A stretch of 64,000 nucleotides of DNA from Fulvivirga lutea. GTDB lineage: Bacteria; Bacteroidota; Bacteroidia; Cytophagales; Cyclobacteriaceae. Below the pieces are notes generated by a model. The model worked only from the letters and a program-made list of their open reading frames with translations, had not been told where the DNA came from and searched no databases. The DNA lies in contig NZ_CP070608.1 of NCBI RefSeq assembly GCF_017068455.1, positions 2,771,488-2,835,487 of the forward strand. The letters run 5' to 3'. Below are positions 39,311 to 48,506 of the stretch, piece by piece (position 1 is the stretch's first letter; each line of letters opens with the position of its first letter). The position numbers and the translations under genes are program-made.

Positions 39311-42300
39311 TTATTGTCCGATGTTTATGTGAACATATGTTCTGAATTCCCACTCGTTGCCATCTGGAAAACCCACTGGACTTATAATAGGGGATGTGGC
39401 AAATTCATCAGCTGCTAGCGGAGCATATCTTGGGGAATACTGATTCAATGATCTCCAAGTAAAGCGCGCACCAATAGTTGTATTTGGTAAAATAAACCAA
39501 TCTTGTTTGCCTGCAGAGGTTGAGATGTCAGCCATCAACTGTAATGGGAAGGTTAAGTTAAAATCTCTGTGGTAGTCAAAAGGACCCCAGTCGTTCACTT
39601 TAACATGCGACATCAATTTCATTTTCTTGTATATCACTCTTACTTCACCACCATATCTCTCTATACTTCTTGGATCCGGGCCATTTGCCTGTCCGTTTCC
39701 ACCGTAGAGATTACCTATTATCCCCAGTTCAGGATTTAGTTTGGATACGATGCGTGCATGTACTTCCCATAAGTCAAGTGCAGGTGGTGCGCCATCAGCC
39801 GCACTCGGTGTTCGGCCAGTTCCCGGAAAAATAACAGCAGCATCTTGTGAAGTTGGCAAGTGTCTATACACAAAACCGAAACTTGCTGCTAATTTGGCAT
39901 CTTCTGCTCTATCATTGTCCCATTCATACATCCAGGAGCCTGGAGTAGGGTCATAAGTGAAAAGAATTTCACCTGCTACTGTTTCTCTGTTTGCTCTTAC
40001 TACAAATGGATCGTCCAGTATATTTCTTAATCTTCCGGGTCCTCCTGTATCTCCAGGCATTGGATCTACAAGTGGCTTTTGATATAAGAAATTAGGTGCT
40101 ATTTGCCATTTTCCAATACCGTAAGTAAAACCAGTTAAAACATTGGTTTGATTACCACTTCCACTGTCTTTTAACCTCCAGCCAGTAAAGGTTTGTGTGT
40201 AATCTCCTCCACCATTGGCTACTAACCCCATGGCAGCTGTGGATGCATACCAGTTTATTCTTCCACCTTGATATGTCAACTTTACTTTTCCACCCCAAGT
40301 GTCGTCAGCACTTACTTCATCAACGAATACCTGGTAATTTCCTTCTTCACCTCTGGCAAATTGAAATTCCCGACCAACAAGTGGTTGCCCACCCCAGATT
40401 CCACCAACTTCCACTTTCAATTTATCGAATTCAGTTTCGGCATGTAAGGTTACTCTTCTTGTCTTTGGTTGTGGAACAGCAATAGATGTTACTGCTGCTC
40501 CAGGGTTTTCAATATCCTCATGGAAGATACCAGTCACTTTAAATCTATCAATATGTTTGGTGTATTTTACGAGTAGTGCCGGGTTAGCTCCCCACCAGAG
40601 TTCCCTACCATACGCCAGTTTGAGGCCTTTAAACATTTTTTTACCTTCTACTTCCACGCCTTGTGGTGCCAGGCCACCGTAGATATCAAGGTTAGGTCCG
40701 TAGTTAGCTTCTGGATATAATCCGAAAAAGTCACCTTCATACCCCCAATGGTAATGGCCTGTTCTGTAGAATCCCTCCAGATTAAAATATTCATGATTCC
40801 AGCTATATTCTGCTTGATAAACGGATAGTCGGTTTAATTGAGTGGGCACTGGATCATTTCCATTTTGGGTGTTAACGAAGTCTGTACGGCCACGCGCTTC
40901 ATAGAATAACTCGTTAATAGGATTTTCAGCAACATTACCCACAACGTTAAAGGTTACTTCTGCTCTAATATTTGATGCAGGGTTTGCTTCGAAACCGATA
41001 AAATAGGATTCCATATGATCGAACCCTAATTCACTAGGAAAGACTGGGTTTGTTGGATCGGGTTCGTCAGGGGTAGTTATTAATTTACCACCAGTATTGA
41101 ATGTGCTAAATTCTGCTCTAAGTGTGCTTAGTTTTATTTTTCCACCCTGATCGGCTTTTAAGGCAGCTTTATCACCTCTTGCTTGAGATACGGCATTCGT
41201 TAATTGTATTCCCAGGAAATGACTTTCTACACTTTCCCCTGTAAGTCCGGGGTAGTAGGGATCAAATGAATGTACTTCTTTCAAAGCATAGTAAGCTGCA
41301 CGTGGGTACAGTGTATATAAACCTCGAGCATCTGTTTGGCCCTTTGCACAGATACCAAACCACTCTTCATTCATATTATTTGCTCCTTGCTTAAAATCGC
41401 TTGTGTAGCCACCGTTTGCCCAAGAAGCTTCGGTATTATGTATATCCAATTCTTTCGTTTGGCCTCTTTTCCACCATCCATCACTAAATTGAAAGGTAAA
41501 ACCACCTATAGAGTTGCCACTTTTTCCTAGGCCCGCAGCATTCGCGTAAATATCATTCCAGTTATTAACCATGTAAAAGGCCTGAGATTTTTGATCCTCT
41601 CGATTTTCTATTGCGTTATATGCATCGGCACCGAATTCAGCAAATAGTATTGGTTTACCTAACTCATTTTTAACTCGTTCAAAAGCATCTCCGAATGAAG
41701 CTCCTCGGTACATATTGGTACCATATATATCTATGTCTGGACACTCTTCTTTTACTAAATCCAGATATAATAAATCACCATTACAAATGGCGACCGGGTG
41801 AGAGGGGTCTAATGATTTCATTTCTAGAACTGCTTCATTAAATAATTTGTACATTGCCCGAGCTCTCTTACGTATAGTCGAACTTTCACTATCAATAGGA
41901 ATATCTTCGGTTTCTGCTCCGCCCCAAGAAAGGCCATAGTTATTTTCGTTACCTAACATATATAAAAGAAGACCCGGAGTGTCTTTATATTCGTTAGTTA
42001 AATCTCTTACAGTATTTAGAAGTAAATCTCGTACTCTTTCATCTGCATATTCTGTGTTTGCCAGCCAAGTACCATTAATGGTTAAGCCGTATCGTCCGAA
42101 TGAATCATTAATCATGGTGTAGATACCATAGTTTTCATAGATATACTTCACCCATTTTGGTTGTATACCAACGTATACTCTAATGGCATTCACTCCCATG
42201 TTCTTTAATAGAGACATCTCTGCATCTAAAGCTGCCTGAATAACATCATCAGGTTGTTTCCATAGACTATATGAATAGTTTGTTCCTATAGGCACATAGT

Positions 42301-42448
42301 CCCAGTTCATACCATTAATCATGAAGTCTTTTCCATTAACTTTTAGCTTAAATCCCTCACTGCTTTTTACTACAGTTACTTCATCAGCCTGAGCATTTGC
42401 AGTGGTAAGGGATAAAAGAAAAAAAATGACTAAGTAGAATTTTTTCAT
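39311..42448 (-). CDS. Clan GH-A glycosidase fused to a probable outer-membrane beta-barrel
   Basis: 1045 residues, with a Sec signal ending ANAQ. Residues 25-400 form a TIM-barrel glycosidase of GH2/GH5 type: acid/base E168 in LGNENNYG, nucleophile E271 in LFAEFGAD. From about residue 465 the sequence changes to long alternating strands rich in aromatic residues (LKLAYGRELWWGA, EFRTYVHINIGQ at the end), which looks like a large outer-membrane barrel of a dozen or more strands. It is the first gene of the operon. It may cut glucan at the surface and pass products through its own pore; the barrel is my inference. Confidence 0.75.
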   Translation of the reverse strand: MKKFYLVIFFLLSLTTANAQADEVTVVKSSEGFKLKVNGKDFMINGMNWDYVPIGTNYSYSLWKQPDDVIQAALDAEMSLLKNMGVNAIRVYVGIQPKWVKYIYENYGIYTMINDSFGRYGLTINGTWLANTEYADERVRDLLLNTVRDLTNEYKDTPGLLLYMLGNENNYGLSWGGAETEDIPIDSESSTIRKRARAMYKLFNEAVLEMKSLDPSHPVAICNGDLLYLDLVKEECPDIDIYGTNMYRGASFGDAFERVKNELGKPILFAEFGADAYNAIENREDQKSQAFYMVNNWNDIYANAAGLGKSGNSIGGFTFQFSDGWWKRGQTKELDIHNTEASWANGGYTSDFKQGANNMNEEWFGICAKGQTDARGLYTLYPRAAYYALKEVHSFDPYYPGLTGESVESHFLGIQLTNAVSQARGDKAALKADQGGKIKLSTLRAEFSTFNTGGKLITTPDEPDPTNPVFPSELGFDHMESYFIGFEANPASNIRAEVTFNVVGNVAENPINELFYEARGRTDFVNTQNGNDPVPTQLNRLSVYQAEYSWNHEYFNLEGFYRTGHYHWGYEGDFFGLYPEANYGPNLDIYGGLAPQGVEVEGKKMFKGLKLAYGRELWWGANPALLVKYTKHIDRFKVTGIFHEDIENPGAAVTSIAVPQPKTRRVTLHAETEFDKLKVEVGGIWGGQPLVGREFQFARGEEGNYQVFVDEVSADDTWGGKVKLTYQGGRINWYASTAAMGLVANGGGDYTQTFTGWRLKDSGSGNQTNVLTGFTYGIGKWQIAPNFLYQKPLVDPMPGDTGGPGRLRNILDDPFVVRANRETVAGEILFTYDPTPGSWMYEWDNDRAEDAKLAASFGFVYRHLPTSQDAAVIFPGTGRTPSAADGAPPALDLWEVHARIVSKLNPELGIIGNLYGGNGQANGPDPRSIERYGGEVRVIYKKMKLMSHVKVNDWGPFDYHRDFNLTFPLQLMADISTSAGKQDWFILPNTTIGARFTWRSLNQYSPRYAPLAADEFATSPIISPVGFPDGNEWEFRTYVHINIGQ

Positions 42449-42506
42449 TTTAAATTATTTGGTTCACTTCTTACCTGTTTTCGTATGCAATCGATTTATT
42501 TTTACT

Positions 42507-42520
42507 TGCAAACGTTTACT
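42507..42520. promoter_or_regulatory. Possible LacI-type operator upstream of the glucan operon
   Basis: TGCAAACGTTTACT is a near-palindrome centred on CG (AAACGTTT is perfect), as in LacI/GalR-family operators. It lies about 60 bases before the barrel-fusion start and 186 bases before the divergent regulator start. No LacI-family gene is in the window. Confidence 0.3.
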
Positions 42521-42705
42521 GTGATTTTAGATAAACACCTTCTTGAGTTGTTTGTTTTAAGCACAGAACACCCAAACTACTTTTATTCTTACGCTATTTC
42601 CTAAAAAAATACTACATCAATTATTTACACTTACTACTACAAAATTGTTTCTACACTGCGTCAGTGATTAAAATTTGAATATATTTACTCTACAACGCCC
42701 TGAAC

Positions 42706-45540
42706 ATGAACACTTATAAGTTAATTACTTCTTACACTTCATTTATTCTTGTACTTGTATCGTTAATTACTTCTGCACAAAAAAATAGTGGTGTATATCC
42801 CATTAAAAATTTTGGTCCCCAAGAATATCAGGCGGGAATTCAAAATATTGATTTTGCTCAAAATAGAAATATGAATTTGTTTGTAGCCAATAATTTGGGA
42901 GTGCTCTCTTACAATGGCAGCAAATGGGAAACACATGCTTACAGAAATGGAAAGAAGCAACGTTCATTAGAATTTGACCCTGAGACTAATAGACTATATG
43001 TTGGTTCACAAGGTGATTTCGGATTTTTTGAGAAAAATTGGCAGTATACATCCCTTTTAAAATTAATTCCTGATGGTGCACCAGATTTCGATGAAGTTTG
43101 GGACGTGTTCATCTTTGATTCCAGGGTATATTTCTGCACTTTCCAATCAATTTTCGTATTTGACGGTGAATCTATCAGTGTTATTACTAACGATTCTGGT
43201 TTCAATAGATCATTCAAAACCCAAAACAGATTATTTACACAGGATCAAAATGGAAAATTATACGAGGTTGTTGGTTTAGAGTTGGTTCCAAGTATTAAAC
43301 AAGGCCAAGAGAATTTAATTGTCTCTGGAATTATTTCTATTGATCAAGGTCATTTAATATTCTATAATTCCGGTAAAGTAGAACTATCAAATTCAGTTGA
43401 GGTAAGTACAGTTTATCCAGAACTTATTGAAACACTATCGGGTAATTATATTAATCATGTTACGCAACTATCAGATTCACGGCTATCAATTGCAACACAA
43501 AGAGCTGGGATATTTTTGTTTGATATTCAAAATAGAGTCATTGAAAATATCAACACTTCTAATGGATTACAATCTAATGCCTGCCTAAGGTCGTTTCAAG
43601 ATTATTCAGGCAATTTGTGGGTTGGCATGCAAAATGGCTTGGCCTTGTTGGATATTAATTCACCAATTAGGCTTATTGGGAATGAGATTAATATACAGGG
43701 AAGTGGTTATGAAGCCTATCAAAGACCCGAAGGTACATACTATACTACTTCTAATGGAATCTACTTTCTAGCAAATGAGGCACTAGAATGTAAGTTTCTA
43801 TCTGGCACTGAAGGCCCTGCATATGGCATAGAGATGATAAATGATGCGATTTATGCCGGTCATCATACAGGCCTATTCCGTCTTAAAAATGGCGAAGCTA
43901 TACGCGTAGCCAGCACCGATGGACTTTGGGAAGTTAAACGTTTAAGGTCTAACCCAAACTATGCGCTTGCAGGCACTTATTCGGGGTTGTACCTATTTGA
44001 AATTGATAAAGATGGAACGTTGAAAGCAAAGCAGAAACTTCAGGGATTCCAGGAATCCAGTAGGTTTTTTGAAGAAGATAAAAATGGTGCAATATGGGTT
44101 GGGCAGTTTTATAAAGGACTTTATAAACTCGAGTTAAGCAATGATCTTGAAATTAACTCAGTGAAGAGGATTACCAGTGATCAAGTATCGATTGAAGAAC
44201 ATATAGTATTAAGCGAAATTAACGATGAACTTTATTTAGCAGCCAAAACAGGTGTTTATCAAATTGACCAGGATGATAATGTAATTTCAAAAAGTGAAAA
44301 ATTCAATACTGAGTTAGATGGCCAATGGGTGTATCTTTTAACTCAGGATAAAAATAAAAATGTGTATGTTTTTTCAGAAAATAAGGTAGGATTTTATAAA
44401 CCGGTTAGTCTGAGTAATTATCAGTTTGTCCCTTCATCGCTTTATCAATTAAGACATTCGTTTAATAATGATTTACTGAATGTATCAGTGAACGTAGAAA
44501 ATGGAGTTTATTTTAATGCGAATGAAGGGTTTATTCATTATAGTCCACTTGTTGAAAACCAAATAGTCTTAGATAAAAAGCCTGTTGTGAGTAGTATTTT
44601 CAGCGTAGATGAAGACACATTATTATTCGCTCGGCTGCCTTTCGAAGATATAATACTTACAAATAGCTCCATTTCATTTAAAGAGGTTAAAGACCTGCAA
44701 TTCACCGTTGAATCATTCAAATTCAAAAATGTTGACAACCAGCAATTTAGATATTTATTAGAGGGCTTTGACAAAGAGTATTCAGACTGGACCGTTTCCC
44801 CAGTTAAAGAATACACGAACCTACCAGCCGGCAAGTATAAATTCTATGTACAGACTCTGGATTATCTAGGTGAACGTTCAACGAGCGAACCATTAACAAT
44901 AACCGTGAAACCGCCATTCCTTAAAACGAAATGGATGAAAATGATTTACGGTTTAATAGCCATTACATTGATTGTACTGCTTTATCGCTTTCAGCGCTAT
45001 AGATATAAAGGCAAAGAACGTAAATTAAAAAGAGACAAACAGGCAGAATTAGAGCAGAAACAGAGAGAACTACAGAGCCTGAAAGAAGAGAAAATACAAA
45101 GTGAACTAAGACATGTTAACAACCTTTTGGCAGCTTCTACAATGAATTTGGTAGTTAAAAATGAATTCATGGAGAATATCAAAGAAGAGTTAAATGAAGT
45201 AAGGCAAAAAGGAACAGCGCCAGAAACTAGTAAATCACTTGAAAGAATAATTAAAGAGATTGATACCACTTTAAAACTCCAAGAGGATTGGAAACAATTC
45301 GAGTACCATTTTGATAAAGTACATGGAGACTTTCTAACCAGGTTAACTACAGAGTTTATAGATCTAACTCCAGGCGAACAAAAGCTTTCAGCATTTCTCA
45401 GGCTTAAAATGGATACCAAGGAAATAGCCAATTTAATGGGTGTTTCTCTGAGAGGCGTTGAAGTAGCGCGCTACAGGTTAAGAAAAAAACTAGGATTAGA
45501 TAAACATCAAAATCTTTCGAAGTTCATTTTGGAGTACTAG
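42706..45540 (+). CDS. Propeller/Y_Y_Y-domain LuxR regulator of glucan use
   Basis: 944 residues. A signal peptide is followed by about 600 residues of beta-propeller repeats with two-component-regulator features (NLWVGMQNGL, AIWVGQFYKGLYKL), and a Y_Y_Y domain (about 660-745). Then come one membrane helix (MKMIYGLIAITLIVLLYRF), a coiled coil rich in Lys/Glu/Gln, and a C-terminal LuxR-type HTH (LTPGEQKLSAFLRLKMDTKEIANLMGV). It lacks the histidine kinase of hybrid two-component systems, so a sugar sensed in the periplasm would act directly on DNA binding. It is divergent from the glucan operon and three bases before the sugar porter. Confidence 0.9.
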   Translation: MNTYKLITSYTSFILVLVSLITSAQKNSGVYPIKNFGPQEYQAGIQNIDFAQNRNMNLFVANNLGVLSYNGSKWETHAYRNGKKQRSLEFDPETNRLYVGSQGDFGFFEKNWQYTSLLKLIPDGAPDFDEVWDVFIFDSRVYFCTFQSIFVFDGESISVITNDSGFNRSFKTQNRLFTQDQNGKLYEVVGLELVPSIKQGQENLIVSGIISIDQGHLIFYNSGKVELSNSVEVSTVYPELIETLSGNYINHVTQLSDSRLSIATQRAGIFLFDIQNRVIENINTSNGLQSNACLRSFQDYSGNLWVGMQNGLALLDINSPIRLIGNEINIQGSGYEAYQRPEGTYYTTSNGIYFLANEALECKFLSGTEGPAYGIEMINDAIYAGHHTGLFRLKNGEAIRVASTDGLWEVKRLRSNPNYALAGTYSGLYLFEIDKDGTLKAKQKLQGFQESSRFFEEDKNGAIWVGQFYKGLYKLELSNDLEINSVKRITSDQVSIEEHIVLSEINDELYLAAKTGVYQIDQDDNVISKSEKFNTELDGQWVYLLTQDKNKNVYVFSENKVGFYKPVSLSNYQFVPSSLYQLRHSFNNDLLNVSVNVENGVYFNANEGFIHYSPLVENQIVLDKKPVVSSIFSVDEDTLLFARLPFEDIILTNSSISFKEVKDLQFTVESFKFKNVDNQQFRYLLEGFDKEYSDWTVSPVKEYTNLPAGKYKFYVQTLDYLGERSTSEPLTITVKPPFLKTKWMKMIYGLIAITLIVLLYRFQRYRYKGKERKLKRDKQAELEQKQRELQSLKEEKIQSELRHVNNLLAASTMNLVVKNEFMENIKEELNEVRQKGTAPETSKSLERIIKEIDTTLKLQEDWKQFEYHFDKVHGDFLTRLTTEFIDLTPGEQKLSAFLRLKMDTKEIANLMGVSLRGVEVARYRLRKKLGLDKHQNLSKFILEY

Positions 45541-45543
45541 CCA

Positions 45544-46949
45544 ATGTCAAAAAATGGACTATTAATACTGATAACATCTGTTGCTGCCCTTGGTGGGTTG
45601 CTATTTGGTTATGATACCGGTGTTATTAACGGAACCCAATTCTATTTCAGCAAATATTTTGAGCTGGAAGGAGCCATGAAAGGTTGGGTTGTAAGTAGTG
45701 TTTTAATAGGCTGCTTTGTTGGGGCTATCTGTGCAGGATTTATGACTAAGAAATACGGCAGAAAGAATAGTCTTATTATCTCAGCTATTTTATTTACTAT
45801 ATCGGCCTGGGGTTCTGGATTACCTTCAATGCTTCCTGAATCTATTTCATTGATGGTAATATTTAGAATTATTGGTGGTTTGGGTATTGGTTTAGCATCT
45901 ATGGCTGCACCCACATACATTGCTGAAATTGCTCCTGCAGAAAGGAGAGGTGTTTAGTATCATTTTACCAGTTGGCTATTGTAACTGGCTTTTTTGTAGT
46001 GTTTTTAGCCACCTATTTTATTGGCGAAAGCTTCGATTTTGAAGGGAATGTAAACGAAGGCTGGCGCTGGATGTTCTGGTCTGAGTTAATTCCTTGCTTC
46101 CTTTTTCTTATTCTCACGCTATTTATACCCAAAAGTCCGAGATGGTTGGTTATGTGTGGTAAAGAAAACGAGGCACTAACTGTTTTACTAAAACTACATG
46201 AGCATGATTCGGCACAAAAAGAAATTGATGAAATCAAGAAATCAATAGAAAAGGAAGTTCGTACAGAACAGAAGTCCATTTCCGTATGGCAAAGTGCAGT
46301 TTTGCCAATTGTTCTTATTGGCTCGTTTCTTTCGATAATGCAGCAGTTCACAGGTATTAATGCAGTGCTGTACTACGGTGGAGATATTTTTGAAAAAGCC
46401 CTTGGCTATGGTAAGGATGACATTCTTTCACAACAGATATTACTAGGAGCAGTAAACTTCGCTTTCACGTTTATTGCCATGTTTACCGTAGATAAATGGG
46501 GTAGAAAGCCACTGATTCTTTTTGGCAGCTATGGGATGTTATTGGGTTTTATTTTGCTTGGTGGGTCACTTTATTTTGATCAGGTAGGTATTATTTCATT
46601 GGTAGGAGTATTAATGTTCATCGGTTCTTTCGCTTTTAGCATGGGTCCTGTTACCTGGGTATTGTTATCAGAAATGTTCCCCAATAAAGTACGAAGTGTG
46701 GCCATGTCTATCGCTGTGGCTGTTCAGTGGGCAGGTAATGCATTAGTTACATTTATATTCCCGGTTATGGCAGAAAGTGATGCCAATGTAAATGGACCCT
46801 GGAATAAGTCGTTACCTTATGTTGTGTTCTCAATATGCATTATTGTGCTAATCATATTCACCAAGAAATACATCATGGAAACGAAAGGTAAAACACTCGA
46901 AGAATTAGAAGGTGTTTGGGCTGAAAAATATGGTGAAATAAAATCCTGA
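45544..46949 (+). pseudogene. Sugar:H+ symporter (MFS sugar porter) broken by a one-base deletion
   Basis: A full-length sugar porter of about 468 residues in two frames. The first frame (45544-45957) has GGLLFGYDTGVI and ends PAERRGV followed by TAG. The second, open from about 45958 to 46949, continues with SFYQLAIVTG and keeps PKSPRWL, QQFTGINAVLYY and PVTWVLLSEMFP. Adding one T in the TTT run at 45953-45955 restores RGVLVSFYQLAIV. It is either a real frameshift or an assembly error in a homopolymer. The rest of the gene shows no decay. Intact, it would import glucose or a similar monosaccharide released by the locus. Confidence 0.85.
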
Positions 46950-46987
46950 CAGGATATAAGTAAACTCAGATTGATGAGAGAAATAGC

Positions 46988-47566
46988 TTAATAAGGCGTT
47001 CCTTTTTCTCTTTGTGCCTTTAGTGCCTCCATGTACCATTCCAATTCATCTAAAAACTTGTTGGTAGCTTTAATGTAATACTCTTCAAGTGGTTTGCCTT
47101 CCTCATCAAAAATTTTTTGAACTTTAGGATAGCCCACAATACTTGAAATACTGGGTGTGCCTAGTTCTCCAAGGATAGCCCTAAGGTGTACGGCAGCCCG
47201 CATACCACCATATTGTCCGGCAGAATAAGCTGCAATTGCACTGGGCTTAAAGAAATACTCTTTCTGGAAATGGTCTAGCATATTCTTAAGGGCAGGGGGA
47301 ATGCTATGATTGTATTCACCAGTTACAATAATAAAACCATCTGAATCATTAAGGGCATCAGCAATATGTTGCATGGATGCAGGTGCGCTGCCAGCCTCAT
47401 ACTCTTTATACATCTTATTCAAAAGAGGAAGTTCTATTTCCATTGGATCTAAAATATGCGTAAGGTGGCCTCTTTCTTGTAACAAATTATCAATGAATTT
47501 GACCGCTCTTATTCCTAATCTTTTCTCTCTGACTGAACCGTATAAAATGCTTACTTTAAACTTCAT
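46988..47566 (-). CDS. NADPH-dependent FMN reductase family protein
   Basis: A 192-residue flavodoxin-like fold. The FMN-binding LYGSVREKRLG loop is at the N-terminus, GEYNHSIPPALKNMLDH at about residues 83-99 and YSAGQYGGMRAA follow. It probably reduces quinones, azo compounds or flavins with NADPH. It lies 11 bases after the potassium-channel gene on the same strand, so the two are likely co-transcribed, and tail to tail with the sugar porter. Confidence 0.9.
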   Translation of the reverse strand: MKFKVSILYGSVREKRLGIRAVKFIDNLLQERGHLTHILDPMEIELPLLNKMYKEYEAGSAPASMQHIADALNDSDGFIIVTGEYNHSIPPALKNMLDHFQKEYFFKPSAIAAYSAGQYGGMRAAVHLRAILGELGTPSISSIVGYPKVQKIFDEEGKPLEEYYIKATNKFLDELEWYMEALKAQREKGTPY

Positions 47567-47577
47567 AAGTTATTGAT

Positions 47578-48387
47578 TTATAGTTGATTACCACAGTTAA
47601 AGCAAAATTTAGCTTCAGGCCTTTTTTGCTTTGTTCCGCATTCGTCACAATAGGGTGTTGTGCTGTCTCTTATTTTTTTACTTTGACTACTTATTTCTGC
47701 TGATACAATACCTGTTGGTACAGCTATTATTCCATAGCCTAGTATCATGATGGCCGTGGCAACTATTTGCCCCAAAGTAGTACCGGGTGCAATGTCTCCA
47801 TATCCTACTGTAGTTAATGTTACCACAGCCCAGTAAATACTTCTCGGTATGCTGGTGAAGCCATTTTCACCGCCTTCTATAAGATACATAATTGTACCCA
47901 GAATTACAGTTAATGAAAAAACGGCTCCAATAAATACGATGATTTTTGCCCTGCTGGCATTCAATGCCTTCATTAAGGATGAAGCTTCTCCAAGGTATCT
48001 TACCATTTTAAGTACCCTGAATACCCTAAGCAACCTAATGCTTCTAATAATTAGCAGTGAATGTGCTCCTGCCGCAAATAATCCTATAAATGTTGGTAGA
48101 ATGGAAAGCAGGTCTATGACTCCAAAAAAGCTGAATATGTATTTCTTAGGCTTTGCAGATACGTAAATTCTCGCCAAATACTCTAAGGTGAAAAGTACGG
48201 TAAATATCCATTCTATTAAGTATAGCTCATAACCATAATCATCTTTGATGTGGTTTACACTCTCTAGCATCACCGCCAATACACTCAACAGAATTGCAAT
48301 AAGAAGTATTACATCGAACAACTTGCCCAGAAAAGTATCGGCCTCGAATATGATAATGTATAACCGCTTTTTAAATGATTGAGTCAT
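47578..48387 (-). CDS. Voltage-gated-type potassium channel with C-terminal zinc ribbon
   Basis: 269 residues with six membrane segments, an S4-like arginine ladder (LLIIRSIRLLRVFRVLKMVRY), and the potassium filter TTVGYGD (about residues 192-198). After the last helix (GYGIIAVPTGIVSAEI) comes a cytosolic tail with a four-Cys ribbon CDECGTKQK...CFNCGNQL, which should bind zinc. The second channel in this window (18258) lacks this tail. The ribbon could serve assembly or redox/metal sensing; that is inference. Shares a transcript with the FMN reductase gene. Confidence 0.9.
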   Translation of the reverse strand: MTQSFKKRLYIIIFEADTFLGKLFDVILLIAILLSVLAVMLESVNHIKDDYGYELYLIEWIFTVLFTLEYLARIYVSAKPKKYIFSFFGVIDLLSILPTFIGLFAAGAHSLLIIRSIRLLRVFRVLKMVRYLGEASSLMKALNASRAKIIVFIGAVFSLTVILGTIMYLIEGGENGFTSIPRSIYWAVVTLTTVGYGDIAPGTTLGQIVATAIMILGYGIIAVPTGIVSAEISSQSKKIRDSTTPYCDECGTKQKRPEAKFCFNCGNQL

Positions 48388-48506
48388 AGCCTTTAAGATA
48401 CAAAATGGAATTTACTATCAGACCTTCTTCTCTGGCCTAAAATATAGTTTCATACTCCGCATACAACCAGTCTTAATTATCACTAACTTATGTAAAATAT
48501 ACCACT

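Noticed and set aside
34720-42448. Possible SusC/SusD genes among the lipoproteins of the glucan locus
   Set aside because: No TonB box, plug domain or SusD-type helical TPR fold was seen; the lipoproteins are beta-sandwich proteins.
44997-45431. A 144-codon minus-strand frame
   Set aside because: It is antisense to the coiled coil and LuxR domain of the regulator; Ser/Leu-rich composition is typical of a shadow frame.
45940-45975. Programmed frameshift in the sugar porter
   Set aside because: There is no recognisable slippery heptamer with a downstream stem, and sugar porters are not known to use one; a deletion or sequence error is simpler.
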